Positions 24,395 to 35,994 of a DNA stretch of 64,000 nucleotides are shown here, in pieces (within the stretch, counting starts at the first letter, position 1; each line of letters opens with the position of its first letter). A program made the translations under genes and the position numbers. Source of the stretch: Helicocarpus griseus UAMH5409 (taxonomy: Eukaryota > Ascomycota > Eurotiomycetes > Onygenales > Ajellomycetaceae); NCBI GenBank assembly GCA_002573585.1, contig PDNB01000047.1, positions 1 through 64,000 on the forward strand, in the 5' to 3' direction. The notes beneath the pieces were generated by a model that was not told the DNA's origin, searched no databases, and saw only the letters and a list, made by a program, of their open reading frames with translations.

Positions 24395-25949
24395 CTATCT
24401 CAATCGATACTTACCTGACCAATATTTCTTTGCAGCTTCTTCTGCATCATACCCCCAGAGCATCCTTTGCGTTTCCCTATCGTTCCATTTATCCGGGCTA
24501 CCCCCTCCTTTCACTGAAGCTGCGAACCGTTCATCCCTTTTGACTTGCTCCGGCCCGTCCGGGAGGTGTAGTGGGATTCTATTCTCAGTGCCAGATTTTT
24601 GAACAAATTCGGCACGTTCCTTTCGGCATTTCTCATATATCTGCAAGGCAAATGGCGTGAGTTTGGCTGTGGTTATGTTAGATAAAACCACACCAAGCAC
24701 GGCGGCATCTTCAAGGGCTTGGGCAGCACCTTGAGCTATATATGGTCTACTCAAGTCAGTAAGATACAGGATGCATGTCTGGAAAAGCTTTTCACTTACA
24801 GCATGGGATGGCATGCGTCGCCCATCAAGGTACAGGACCCTTTAATCCAAGTCTGCAATGGCGGGTGCAAACAGAGCTTTGATTTTAACACATGCGTGGA
24901 CGACGCTATCAACTTCAACAATCGAGGTTCCCAGCCTCGAAATGCCTCTATCATTTCCTTTTTTGTTCCGGGAATAGTCCAAGATTCACCAATAGACCCC
25001 TTATCTGGATGGACAAAAACAGCATTGTACAGCTGGTGATTTCGTATAGGATACCCGACAATATGTCGATATGGGCCAATCCACCGCGTTGCAACCGGTT
25101 TGGCTATTAGCTCTGCAAGCTCCTTATCCTGAAGCATCCTTTCTCGCGGTATAACAATCCGAAATGCTTCATCCCCGGTAGCTTGTATTCTGTTATCATC
25201 ATCTGGAAACATCTTGCTTCTAATCGTGGACTTGACACCATCAGCTGCAATAACCACATCGCCGAATATCATTTGCCCGCCTTGGAGGTAAACGGCCGGG
25301 CGATGAAAGTCGATATCAGTTACGGTCTCACCCAGCCGTATCCGAACGTTATCCAGCCCCACCACTCTGTCAATCAGCGCCTTCTGGAGATCCCCCCGGT
25401 GAATGACTGCTGTTTCGCCATATTGGTGGTCAACCGGAATTTCGCTCAGGATTCGTCCGTTTTGCCATCGGACGACAAGAATACGTTCGAGGATGACACC
25501 CTTCTCTTTTATTGCCGGCTCAATTCCCAGTCCTATGGTGCTTGGTGTTTGTCAAGTTAGTCCAGTAGCCCAGTATCAGTGAGGTACCTTACGCCTCAGG
25601 ACGCTACGCATGTTTGGCGCAACTTGTATTCCCGCTCCGACGTCTTGGATCTATGAACATTAGTACTTTTTCCAGTCTCATCCGGTCAAATGACCCAATA
25701 CCTCTTGTGCAGATTCGAGTACTAAAACATCGTGTCCACGAATCGCCAATGATATCGCCGCGGCAAGACCTCCAATTCCTTCAGAAAACGACAATGTTAG
25801 CTAGGTTTATTCGCCGCCTCTGGCCTTAAAGCCATACCTGCTCTGTGCTAACCTGTAAGCACAAGACAGTGATCAATACAACATTGTCGATTCCGTACGT
25901 ACCCAACAATGACCACTTTCAAAGACTGTTTCGCCTTCAGGAGGCTCAT
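24395..25949 (-). CDS. FAD-dependent monooxygenase, salicylate hydroxylase-like
   Basis: Group A aromatic hydroxylase-type flavoprotein; substrate unknown. Exons 25949-25903, 25842-25838, 25778-25702, 25650-25593, 25532-24800 and 24746-24395 (1,272 nt, 423 aa). Exon 2 is only 5 nt (AGCAG), yet it is needed to rebuild the dinucleotide-binding motif VVIVGAGIGGLAAAISLA. The DG motif is VIAADGVKSTIRS, and the second FAD motif is LMGDACHPMLPYIAQGAAQA with EDA following. Its end at AKKYWSGKYRLR assumes the last GTAAGT is not used. No clear neighbouring pathway genes, so it is not assignable to a metabolite cluster. Confidence 0.88.
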
Positions 25950-28464
25950 TTTGTTAATGTGCTTCATCTAAACTTAGCCCTTACTACTGCGTATGTAATT
26001 TTTGCTAAACGAACGAGAATTATAGACATAGCAAATTGCTATATATAGAACGATTTCAATGATGTATATGCCAGCGGTGGTTTATAAACTGGCCCCCTAG
26101 CCCCCTGGGCCCCAGAGAGTTCTATATATCTCTGTATTTCTTTTGGCCGTCTCGTCATATGAGCTGCTCCTTAGCTTTCCGGACAGTTTGGCACTTCCCT
26201 CCATGTCTCGGTATGCCGGCTACGCCACGCCCAACTAACAGACTAAAATCAATGACCATGTCAAATGCACAGTTTTCCCCATTTTCGAACCTCGAAGGGT
26301 TGCATTTTCACCCTCACTTCAGGGCAGACCCCAGAAACTCAGCTACTGATCTGAATTGAGTAACATAAAATTTGCCCCGGACAGATACGCTGATTGTATT
26401 CGGATAACGGTTGGCAATAAATCATCACCTACTACCTTCCCATCTCGCAATCAGTCTTGTATGGAGAAATGAGGGCTTGTATACTACTACTTTTACCTTC
26501 ACAATTTTCGGAGTAGCTTTGAGCGTATTAAGAAGCTTGATATAGCCCTATAAGTTGACTAATCGACGCACGGCATGGATGGATCTATCCCTGCCCCCTC
26601 CCCCCTGCTCGTTATCTTGCATGCCTTTCCGATCAGATGAACATCTATTCTCGCCAACCAGCCTTTCCTTGGCCGTAATGTAAACTTCCTTTTGTGCTTC
26701 CTTCTCACTAGCTGCTGGAATCACCAACATGTACTAGCTCTATGCTGACTAGCATATTAGTTTCCGGCATCGATCTCCGCCATCCTCCATTAAACGAACG
26801 CCCATCCGCAACTCCAACTGAACACCTCCACCTACAGTAGCTTTGCAAGGATGCGTTTCCCAGAGCGAAACGGCGTGTCTACCGGGAAAGCCATGGGTAT
26901 AATTGCCGGAGTCGAACAGAATGCGCCAGTGTGTCAGCGACATCGTACGTGAAGCTTTCAAGCTGTGGACTATATTGGGTTTTGCGTCACTACTGCGTAA
27001 ATGCGTTGTCATTTGCGGTTTTTTCTGGAGTTTTTACCTTAAGGGAGAGTAAGCTCATAAACCATCTCCCAAGCAGTGGACATCACTCGTTCAACTAACT
27101 AACCGGGCCGTTTGATTCCTTGAGTAGCACCGCGCATCTATCGGGAGACAAGCCACCGGAGGATGGCTGGGGATTAATAGCAGCAAAAAAGGTTGCAGGC
27201 AGAGAGAAATTGTTCAAGCCTTTTAAAATTCCTGTGCGATTGGCGTTGGACGCATGCCCATAGTGTATACGAACCCTGCACCCCGGTAAGTGGCACAAAT
27301 CTAGCCTATCAAAATATTCGACGTTTAAAGCGAGCTGGTCCATGGACGATGTGTTGCAGTCCCCTATTATTGTTACGCAAAGAGGCATGGCGTATGTTGT
27401 ACAGATGCTGGGTATGTCGTTCGAGACCGGGTATAATCTGACAGCTCCCATTGTGCTACTTGCTTCAACTGATGCATCCGTGCGGCAAATCCATGACATT
27501 GAGACGTAAGATGCAGTCATCTCTAACTGTGTCACAGTGTTGAACGTCTAAAAAAGCTCACCGCCCCCGAGGGGGGCACAGTAACCTGTTTTCCTGAACG
27601 AATTGTCGGTAAACGGCGATTTCAAGAAATGAAGAAAGTTAAAGCCTTGGGATTCGAATGAATTCGAATAATACCGTACTTGGGTTGCCAGACAACCTAA
27701 TTAGCTACTGAAATGAATTGTCAAGTGCAAGTCCCATCCGGTTCCGTGAGGTGGAGGGGATATGAAGAGGATGGACGACGTTTTATTCTAGTGAACAGTG
27801 GTGGGCTGGAAAGGTTGGCTCAGGTAGCCTCATGTTAAATCATCCGAATAGATGGCAATGTTGCTCTTCCCAGACAACAGCTGAAGCGAAGGTTTATTGA
27901 TAGCAGTCAAGAATGAAAGGCCTGATAATTGAATATTGTGATTTGAAGCTGACTGAACTACTAGTATCGAACAAACAAACAAAGTTCTTGTTGAACAACG
28001 ACTTCCCGCTGACATTTAGCGCCATACCCTTCCTTGAAATCCCGTTCCGCCGTATCGTCGCCATAAACGCCTTTGCTCAAAGGTATCCATTCACCGCGTA
28101 CTAGAAAGCTATTGAACGAGCAGAGCATCGAAGATACTTCTGGGCGGACTATTTATAGCGATCGTAGCTTGAAGTCGTCAGCCATGTCGTTCTCAAAAAG
28201 TGTACCACACAAAGACACCCCATATAGTTGAAACTTGAAAGTTCTGAAAACAAAGCCATTGTGAAGCACCACCGTACAAAGATATCCCGACTCATCAAAA
28301 AAACAAGAAGAAAAACCGACAACCATGTCCGCAAGTCTTGTATCCTTTTCATCCTTCATCCCATCCACAAACACACCTACATCGACAGACATATCCGAAA
28401 ACACAGCTCCAACCCCTCCCAAATGAAACAACAGACTCAAGGAAAGAAAAGAAAAAAAGCCAAC
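25950..28464. other. Gene-free stretch of about 2.5 kb
   Basis: The largest clear gap. The longest frame (27095-27535 minus, 146 codons) lacks a family motif and starts within composition like its surroundings. The 28228-28797 plus frame is antisense to the ankyrin gene and Lys/Arg/Ser-biased. I see no RNA gene or transposon. Confidence 0.45.
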
Positions 28465-30450
28465 CTACAAGAAAGAAGGTCTTTTTCTCCCAACCCTCGT
28501 CCTAACAGCCGGATACACAGCCTCCTTATCCGAATATCCCCACTTTCCCTCATCGTTCTCCCATTCGTTCCTATTATTATCCGGCTCACCCCATGCCAAA
28601 AGCTCCTTATGCAAATTCCCATTAAAGAACGCCCCATGCTTCAACAGCAAATGCACAATATCGGGATTCCTCACCACCCTGGCAGCGTTCATCGGCAACC
28701 CATAGCGCCCACCAACCCCATTAGCATCAGCGCCGTGCTCCAAGAGCACGCTGGTAATGCGAAAGAACTGTTTGCGAATGGCCGTTTGGAGGATTGAACG
28801 TTTGGGCGCCCCGGCATGCGGGTCCGCACCGTGCTTGACTAGCACGCGAACCATGCGGGTCATCCCCCTTTTCACAGCAAGGTGCAACAGGGGATAGTTT
28901 TTGGAGAAATAGCGCACGGATACATTGGGGTTCTCACCGGCGGCAAGCAAGCATTTGGCCACGGCATAGTTACCCGCAAGGACGGCGTTGCCAAGGCATT
29001 TAGCCCGGGCCACGAGGAAAGGGTCAACTTGGCCGTCTTCACCCTCCGCGGGCACATCCTCTGGTGACGCGATGGGAATGGTTGACGGGCGGGTTGCGCG
29101 GAGGATCCCATTGAGTTTATCGGTGCTCCCCAGCGTGGCAACTTCAGCGAGCCCGCGTGCCATGGCTGCGTTTGTGGTTAGGTCTGGCCGCTCAAGAAGC
29201 ATGGCAAAGGCGCTGGCGGTGCCGAAGCGGGCGGCGTGGCAGTAGTTTCCTTCAGTGATGGTGACGTCGAGCTGGACGAGGCGACCCACCATAATATCGT
29301 TGCGATGGGCGAGGGCGTGATCGAGAGCCGTGTAGCCGCTGCTGGTGTCAGGGGCGTTGATGTCGGCTCCATGTTTGATGAGCGTCTCAAATGCCTCAAG
29401 GTTGTTGTGGGCCGCCGCCATGCCTAGGGGAAGCAGAGCTTTGTTAAAGCGCGGATTGACGTGAGCCCCGCGAGAGATGAGCGTCTTAAGAATTAACATG
29501 TTTCTCGTTTGGATAGCGCTGATTAGCGGGGTCCAGCTGAAGGGAGCTTCTTCGCCGTTTGGATCGATGTAGTGTAGAAGAAGACAGAGCAGGTCGTAGT
29601 CTTGGCTGCGCACGGCATAGGTAATTGGGAAAAAATGTTGCTCATATGGGTTGTGCCGCGGGGCACATAGGACGGTGGTTTCAAGCCCATTTCTGAGTAG
29701 CATTGGAAGGACTTCCATATTGCGGGCCTGGACAGCCAGGGCAACGGGCTTTTCGTCGGCACGATAAAACTCGGCCAAGTGCACCCCGAACTTTAGGAGG
29801 ACGTTGAGAGCAGAAGAGTGGCCATTCGCCAGGGCAATGTTAACCAACGTGGACTCGCCGCCTGCACGACGGATGTTGGTACCACGGTTCAGCAAAAGGC
29901 GTATGCACGAGGTAAATCCTCGCCTGGTGGCTACATGCAGCCATGCCTCAGGAGTGCCGGCTTTGACAGGATGACGTTCATGGTCCGCTTTCGCGACAAA
30001 CGCGGCGTCTGCGATGGAAAGCATGCTTTGCTCCCTTTCGATAAGCTCGATGAACTTTTCCATCTGGAAGTTGGGGATAGCGGTACGCATGAGCCTACGC
30101 ACAGATTCCGCAGGGATTGGGATCGTGATTTCTAGGTTTGCGTGGCAGATAGATTCAGGGGCTAGCCTAAGTAGCTTGTCGGTTGGAGCATTGAGGACCA
30201 ACTGCTTCTTAATGCACTCGTCCCATTCATCTTGTCATTGTTAGATGCTCCCTTACATGCCCATTAAAGAGATGGAGTAGAAGACTGAATAGAAGGTGTA
30301 CTTACGGCACACCAGCATTGCGGAACTGAAGACCGTCCAATCTTTGTAAGTCTCAACGCCGTCGAGAAACGAGAGCTCCTTGAAGATCAAGTGATGAATG
30401 TCGTATGGCATTGACTGCCAAGTACCCGGTTTTCCCAGGGGTCTAGCCAT
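28465..30450 (-). CDS. F-box-like ankyrin-repeat protein
   Basis: Exons 30450-30306 and 30230-28465 (1,911 nt, 636 aa); the 75-bp intron (GTAAGT..AAG, branch CTAAC) joins LVC and HEWDEC. Residues about 10-55 (WQSMPYDIHHLIFKELSFLD ... FSSAMLVCHEWD) have F-box spacing, and the rest is ankyrin repeats such as GYTALDHALAHRND and RGMTRMVRVLVKHGADPHAG. Proteins of this architecture can act as substrate adaptors of SCF ubiquitin ligases, but many fungal members are uncharacterised. It faces the tyrosine cluster across about 1 kb, without evidence that it belongs to it. Confidence 0.82.
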
Positions 30451-31415
30451 CTTGACAATATACAGGCTTGACTGTTAGGTCGAAGATGGGAGAAGAAGAT
30501 GGGATAATAGGGATTGAGTTTTGTGAATACCACAAGCCCTTGACAATAAGACGTGCAGACAAATTAGTAGAAAAGGCAAACTGCTAGAAATTGTGAGTAG
30601 AAAGTAAATTGATTATCCAGATAACCCCTGAATACATTTCCTGAAGAGCGAAGGGACCAAAGGGAGTCGATGTGGTCTCTTTGAGGTTGAGAGCAAAGAA
30701 AAACACAAAGAGGAACAACACAAAGAACAACAACACAAGAGAAGAGAAAAAGAAGAGGGGAAATGGTGTTGTTGATGCCATTGATTGCATTGTTACCACA
30801 GCGAGCTGGCGACTAAGCAGGCAGGGCGGCAACAAACAAAAATCTCACAGAATAATATTGTATTGATTGAATAGCAGTCCAGGCCTGAGAGGCCTTAGCC
30901 TGAGTCACAGACATGATTGAAGTGGTGTATTCACTCAACAAGACAGCTGGATGAGATACTACAGTACCAAAGTGATGCTGTGATATGGGCTATCTCAGGG
31001 GTTGGCAGGAGGTGAGGTTGGATTAAACAGCCAGTTAGGGCTCAGGGGTCACGTTACCTGCCTTTCCAACTTCCCCAGACTCAGCCATCTCCACATCCAT
31101 CATACCCTGGACGGATACACCTCGTAGGGGCGGGCCAATTCCGGCCTTCTCCACCAAAGATATATAGTTCTGTCCCGCGGAAAACCGTTCTCGATGATGC
31201 ATCCCGGATCACCCCTATACCATACTACTAGTACTAATGATTTATGAACAACCCCTAGACATATAATGCCCAAACTGCCCCTGCCCCGCTTCAGTACTAT
31301 AGTTTCTTTTTCCCCAATACACTCCTATATCAAACCCAAACCATCGTACGATTCCACTTACAACCCCTTTAGCACCCTTTACCAAAAGAATTCCTACTAC
31401 TACCACACACTCACG
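30451..31415. promoter_or_regulatory. Intergenic promoter region, ankyrin gene / maiA
   Basis: Divergent upstream region of the F-box-like gene (minus) and maiA (plus). It carries a CGG-N7-CCG element at 31131-31143 and a TATATA word at about 31160. The stretch just before maiA is C-rich and open in frame from an ATG at 31266, which could add 50 residues to MaiA; the family start is the downstream ATG. Confidence 0.5.
31131..31144 (+). promoter_or_regulatory. CGGGCCAATTCCGG element upstream of maiA
   Basis: CGG and CCG half-sites spaced by seven bases, with a CCAAT core between them. It differs by a single A deletion from the element at 34098-34112 in the fahA/hmgA promoter. Inverted CGG triplets are the typical target of Zn2Cys6 dimers, and CCAAT of the Hap complex. 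Binding is an inference. Confidence 0.5.
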
Positions 31416-32123
31416 ATGTCCTCCGAGCAACCCCTCCCCGCCCTCCATCTACACACCTACTTCCGCTCCTCCTGCGCCGCCCGCCTGCGCATCGCCCTAA
31501 ACCTCAAAAACCTCCCCTACACAACCTCCTACGTAAACCTGCTAAAGGGCGAACAGCACTCCGCCGAGCACAAACAACTAAACCCATCCGGCACCGTGCC
31601 CGTCCTCGTAATCACCTCCAAAGACCCCAATGGTGCCGAAACATCCTTCTCAATCGGCCAATCCATCGCCGCTCTAGAATACCTCGAAGAAATCACCGCC
31701 AACACAACCGACAACCTCAACCTCCTCCCCCCAGTCACAGATGTGAAGACCCGCGCCCAAATCCGCACCCTCGTCCAGATCATGGCCAGCGACATCCAGC
31801 CCGTGACGAACCTGCGGATCCAGAAACGGGTTTCGGCGCTGGGCGCCGATAATACCGCCTGGGCACGGGAGCTGATGCAGGATGGGTTCCGGGCGCTGGA
31901 GACGGTGCTGAAGGATACGGCGGGGGAGTATTGTGTTGGCGATGGGCTTTCGTTGGCGGATGTGTGTCTTGTGCCGGCCGTGTGGGCGGCGTTGAGGATT
32001 GGGGTGGAGCTGAGGGAGTATCCGGTGCTTGAGAGGGTTTGGGGACGGTTGGAAGAGTTGGAAGCCGTCAAGAAGGCACATTGGAAGAGGCAGGGGGATA
32101 CGCCGGAGGAGTTGAGGGGGTAG
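31416..32123 (+). CDS. maiA: Maleylacetoacetate isomerase
   Basis: Glutathione-dependent isomerase (zeta-class GST) that converts maleylacetoacetate to fumarylacetoacetate, the penultimate step of tyrosine and phenylalanine degradation. Single exon, 235 aa. The zeta signature SSCAARLRIAL is at about residues 18-28, NPSGTVPVL is the cis-Pro/GSH loop, and GQSIAALEYLEE and GDGLSLADVCLVPAVW are the typical N- and C-domain motifs. Convergent with fahA, 282 bp between stops. The 5' half is strikingly C-rich and the 3' half G-rich. Cytosolic by inference. Confidence 0.96.
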   Translation: MSSEQPLPALHLHTYFRSSCAARLRIALNLKNLPYTTSYVNLLKGEQHSAEHKQLNPSGTVPVLVITSKDPNGAETSFSIGQSIAALEYLEEITANTTDNLNLLPPVTDVKTRAQIRTLVQIMASDIQPVTNLRIQKRVSALGADNTAWARELMQDGFRALETVLKDTAGEYCVGDGLSLADVCLVPAVWAALRIGVELREYPVLERVWGRLEELEAVKKAHWKRQGDTPEELRG

Positions 32124-32405
32124 GGAACCTGTTAGTGTGATTTGATCCGGGCGCATAGTATCTTTACAGCCGCCTAGGACAAGGGAAGATGGCTTCTGAA
32201 TTTATATGTAGGCCGTGTCAGGATTTTGCCGCGTTATTCTCAATATTATATCCTCTTATCATGGCTGATTACATTGGGCTAGCTGTTGTCAAAATGCAGT
32301 TCTTCTAGAACCTTGAATTAATGTTATTGCTTGAAACCACATTTATCTATTCAAATGATATCATTGGTAAATATAAGTAAACTATAACAAACAGAAATAT
32401 CATAT

Positions 32406-33692
32406 CTAAAACTTAGGAGCCGGCGTGATGATCGCTGCACAGTCGCCAAAGCCCACGTACCCTCCCTCCTTCCCAGACGCGCCCCGAAGCACAACTTCAT
32501 CCCCGTCCTGCAAGAAAACCCGCTCAGAACCATCAGCCAATTTGATTGGGTTCTTCCCTCCGTTGGTATTCTCAAGGAAACTGCCCAATGTGCCCGGCTT
32601 GTCACCGGAAATCGTACCACTGCCCAGCAGGTCACCAGTGTTCATATTGCATCCTGTAATCGAGTGGTGGGCCAGCATCTGCGGGAAGGAAAATAGCAGG
32701 TTCTTGGAGTTTGTTTCGGCAATCTTATTATCCTTGCCATTGGCTTTCAGGCTCACTTCCAACGAGATATCGTACACATTCTCCTTGTTCTTTTCCTGGA
32801 GGTATGGCAGCAAGGGCCTTCCGGGCTCTAAGCCCTGCGTGCGGAATGGCTCCAGGGCATCCATCAAGACAACCCAGGGGGTGATGGTGGTGGCAAAGTT
32901 CTTTGCGTTAAATGGTCCCAATGGGACGTATTCCCAAGCTTGAATATCACGAGCAGACCAGTCGTTCATCAAGACCACACCGAAAAGGTGATCCTCTGCC
33001 TGATCGATGGGGATTGGTTCGCCAAGTTTGTTGCCCTTGCCAACGAAAACGGCCAGTTCAAGCTCGATGTCCAGTTTTTTACAGGGAGAGAAGGTGGGTT
33101 CCTTGGGGGTGGCTGCGGGATTGGCAAGGATTTGACCATTTGGTCGACGAACAGGCTGTCCGGAGACAATCACAGAAGAAGCACGTCCGTGATAGCCGAC
33201 TGGCAGATGCTTGTAGTTTGGCTGCAATGCATTGTCGGGGCCACGGAACAAGACACCAACATTGTACGCGTGGTTGAGACCAGAGTAAAAATCTGTGTAG
33301 TCGCCAATGCGCATAGGTACATGGTTGATAGCTTCTTTTCGCGGAACCAATGCCGACTTCTTGAGATCTTCGTTTGATTTCAGGAGTGTCGGGTAAGGGG
33401 TGTCTTCCTTGAAAATGGCCTGCAGATATTCCCGCACCTGGCGATGCACCGGTCTTCCGAGAGAAGCAAAATCGTTCAATGTTTGCTGCGCAAAGACATC
33501 AATGTGCTCTTGAAATGAGGGCAATTGAGAGAAGCCACCTCCGGAAGCAAAGGCAAAGAGATCTAGAGCATAGTCGCCAATGGCAATCGCTGGACGAGGG
33601 GTGGAAGAGGCGGCTGTGGAGATTATTCCGAAGGGGATGTTGGCGAGAGAGAAGGGAGACTCCTTGGGAATTTGAAGCCACGAGGATGCCAT
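32406..33692 (-). CDS. fahA: Fumarylacetoacetase
   Basis: Hydrolyses fumarylacetoacetate to fumarate and acetoacetate, the last step of the pathway. Single exon, 428 aa, normal length. Active-site segments match the animal enzyme: DYTDFYSGLNHAYNVG (catalytic His and a metal Asp), LDIELELAVFVG (metal Glu pair), NDWSARDIQAWEYVPLGPF (metal Asp) and GTISGDKPGTLGSFLE. The start MASSWLQIPKESPFSLANIP is the family start. The frame stays open upstream to an ATG at 33944 in an Arg/Ser-rich stretch, but I see no reason to prefer it. Shares a 608-bp divergent promoter with hmgA. Confidence 0.97.
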   Translation of the reverse strand: MASSWLQIPKESPFSLANIPFGIISTAASSTPRPAIAIGDYALDLFAFASGGGFSQLPSFQEHIDVFAQQTLNDFASLGRPVHRQVREYLQAIFKEDTPYPTLLKSNEDLKKSALVPRKEAINHVPMRIGDYTDFYSGLNHAYNVGVLFRGPDNALQPNYKHLPVGYHGRASSVIVSGQPVRRPNGQILANPAATPKEPTFSPCKKLDIELELAVFVGKGNKLGEPIPIDQAEDHLFGVVLMNDWSARDIQAWEYVPLGPFNAKNFATTITPWVVLMDALEPFRTQGLEPGRPLLPYLQEKNKENVYDISLEVSLKANGKDNKIAETNSKNLLFSFPQMLAHHSITGCNMNTGDLLGSGTISGDKPGTLGSFLENTNGGKNPIKLADGSERVFLQDGDEVVLRGASGKEGGYVGFGDCAAIITPAPKF

Positions 33693-33987
33693 GTTAAAGG
33701 ATGAAAGGAGCCTGATGCGGACAAAGTTGCGAGTGAGGATATAGTTGTGAAGAGAATGGACGTAGATGGAAGGTCTGCTGGACGGGCTATACAGGGATTT
33801 GAGCACTGCAGAGAGATGAGATGAAAAAGAAGAAGAAGATGCAGAAGCAGAGAATTGTCTCATGGACGATGGATGGATGTTTTCTCTCGGATACAGCACA
33901 TTTCCCAAACAAGAAAGACATCCCCTTCGGCTGCTGCCCCACATTCTCCGCGCCAAGCCCCCAACTTTCCGCCCTGGTCCCGCCCTG

Positions 33988-34001
33988 CGGAATTAACTCC
34001 G
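33988..34001 (+). promoter_or_regulatory. CGG-N8-CCG site 1
   Basis: CGGAATTAACTCCG, embedded in the longer near-palindrome GCGGAATTAACTCCGC. This is the form expected of a Zn2Cys6 dimer site. It lies about 300 bp from each start codon. Confidence 0.55.
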
Positions 34002-34097
34002 CGCGCTTACCGTCGGAACTGTGGGGAATGCGGGGTATCGCTAGACCGTAAGCGGTTAGCAGCATAGCTCGGCAGTGAGTGGCCGGCTAAGGACTGC

Positions 34098-34111
34098 CGG
34101 AGCCAATTCCG
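34098..34111 (+). promoter_or_regulatory. CGG-N8-CCG site 2, with CCAAT core
   Basis: CGGAGCCAATTCCG, the same half-sites and spacing as site 1, with a CCAAT box between them. It is about 190 bp upstream of hmgA. Almost the same sequence occurs upstream of maiA. Confidence 0.55.
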
Positions 34112-34300
34112 GACATCATCACGACAGACACGGCATCTGATGCAATGGGGTCGGTGTTCCGCGATTTGGATATAACTTCCCCTCGTCATATCAATCAGCT
34201 CTTTATCTGTCTGTCCTGCCAACTACGTCCAACCTCAAAAGAGGACCATTGCATGTAGCGAACTTGGATTGAGCTTTCCTTCACTAGAAACACCGCCATC

Positions 34301-35764
34301 ATGCCCGTCACCAACTTCTCCACTCCCGAGAAATACACCTACCAAAACGGCTTTGGTTCCTACCACGAGTAAGCCAAATCTCATTCCCATACAGGCACCC
34401 CGGGTCTAACATTTCCCAGATCAGAAGCCATTGAAGGCGCCCTGCCAATTGGCCAAAACTCTCCCCAGAAACCTCCGTATGGTTTGTACGCCGAAAAGCT
34501 GTCTGGAACTGCCTTCACTGCTCCCCGCCATGAGAACCAGCAAACATGGATGTACCGTATCATTCCATCAGCTGCCCACGAATCATTCAAAGAAATAGAC
34601 TCCGCTACCTACCACACCAGCCTGGAAAAGGACGCCCACACCCTCCGTCAAATCCCCAACCAGCTGCGATGGAACCCGTTCGATCTAGATGAGAACGTCG
34701 ACTGGGTGCACGGTCTACATCTGGTAGCCGGCGCTGGAGATCCGACAACAAAGTCCGGACTGGGTATCTTGCTCTATGCTGCCGGCAAGGACATGCGCAA
34801 CGAAGCATTCTACTCTGCAGACGGCGACTTCTTAATTGTTCCCCAGCACGGCGTGCTGGATATCCAAACCGAACTCGGCAAGATTCTGGTCAGACCAAAC
34901 GAAATCTGCGTCATTCCTCGCGGGGTCAGATACCGCGTAACCCTCCCCTCCGGCCCCGTCCGCGGCTACATCTGCGAACTCTACCAAGGCCACTACCAGC
35001 TCCCTGAACTCGGCCCAATCGGCTCCAACTGTCTCGCCAACGCGCGCGACTTCCAAGCCCCAACCGCCTCCTTCATCGACGACGAAGGCTCCCAGACCAC
35101 ATGGCACCTCGTCAGCAAATTCAACAACACTCTCTTCTCCGCCGCGCAGTCACACACCCCCTTCGACGTCGTCGCGTGGCATGGAAACTACTACCCTTAC
35201 AAATATGACCTAGGCCGCTTCAACACCATCGGCTCCATCTCCTTCGACCACCCGGATCCATCAATCTTTACAGTGCTAACGGGACCCTCAGACCATGTTG
35301 GCACGGCGATTGCGGACTTTGTCATTTTCCCGCCGCGCTGGCTTGTGGCGGAGAATACGTTCAGGCCGCCTTGGTACCACCGTAACACCATGTCTGAGTT
35401 TATGGGGCTGATTGCCGGAGACTATGATGCAAAGATTGGTGGTGGGTTCAAACCCGCTGGGGCCAGCTTGCATAATGTTATGAGTGCGCATGGGCCGGAT
35501 GCTTCGACGCATAAGGGGGCTAGTGAGGCGGAGTTGCAGCCGAGGAAGGTGGGGGAGGGGAGTATGGCGTTTATGTTTGAGAGGTAATTATATTCTTCTT
35601 TGCTATCTATAGTTGGGGTCACATCTTGCTGACTGATTGATAGTTCGTTGATGGTTGGTGTTTCGGAATGGGGACTGAAGACGTGCGAGAAGGTGCAGGA
35701 GGATTATAATGATGAGAGCTGGACGCCTTTGAAGAGGAATTTCGTCAACCCGAATAAGAAATAG
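34301..35764 (+). CDS. hmgA: Homogentisate 1,2-dioxygenase
   Basis: Non-heme Fe(II) enzyme that opens the ring of homogentisate to maleylacetoacetate. Loss of this enzyme leads to pyomelanin in fungi and alkaptonuria in humans. Exons 34301-34368, 34420-35583 and 35644-35764 (1,353 nt, 450 aa). The N-terminus YTYQNGFGSYHESEAIEGAL joins exons 1 and 2. Iron ligands are visible in PPWYHRNTMSEFMGLI (His and Glu six apart) and in SAHGPD (His). The last exon gives FMFESSLMVGVSEWGLKT and ends at NPNKK. Convergent with hmgX. Confidence 0.97.
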
Positions 35765-35994
35765 GGTGAGTGAGGGTCTGCAATGACGAAATGTCTGGAT
35801 CGTGCGAGTAATTGTGAACGTCTGAGTTTTAATGTTTGCTGATATTCAATACCTTTTATGTATGCTGTAGTTATGATAGTATGTTTATGTTCCATGACCA
35901 ATATTAACTCGATCTCCTATATACCCAGCAAATAAGGCAAAAAGATTATTCCTCTAATGGTCAAGCCAAAACATTTATATCCCTATTCTATATT

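Larger units (their letters stand above)
33693..34300. promoter_or_regulatory. Divergent fahA/hmgA promoter
   Basis: 608 bp between the two start codons. It contains two CGG-N8-CCG inverted repeats annotated separately. This arrangement would let one regulator drive both genes. Confidence 0.65.

Noticed and set aside
27095..27535. 146-codon minus-strand frame in the 25.9-28.5 kb gap
   Set aside because: No recognisable motif, no splice context and no coding-like composition change at its borders. Left as undecided noise.
31266..31415. In-frame 50-codon extension of MaiA
   Set aside because: The zeta-class family starts near MSSEQPLPALHLHTY. The extension lies in C-rich leader sequence.
33693..33944. 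In-frame N-terminal extension of FahA that resembles a mitochondrial presequence
   Set aside because: Overlaps the promoter, has no homology I know of, and the downstream ATG is the family start.
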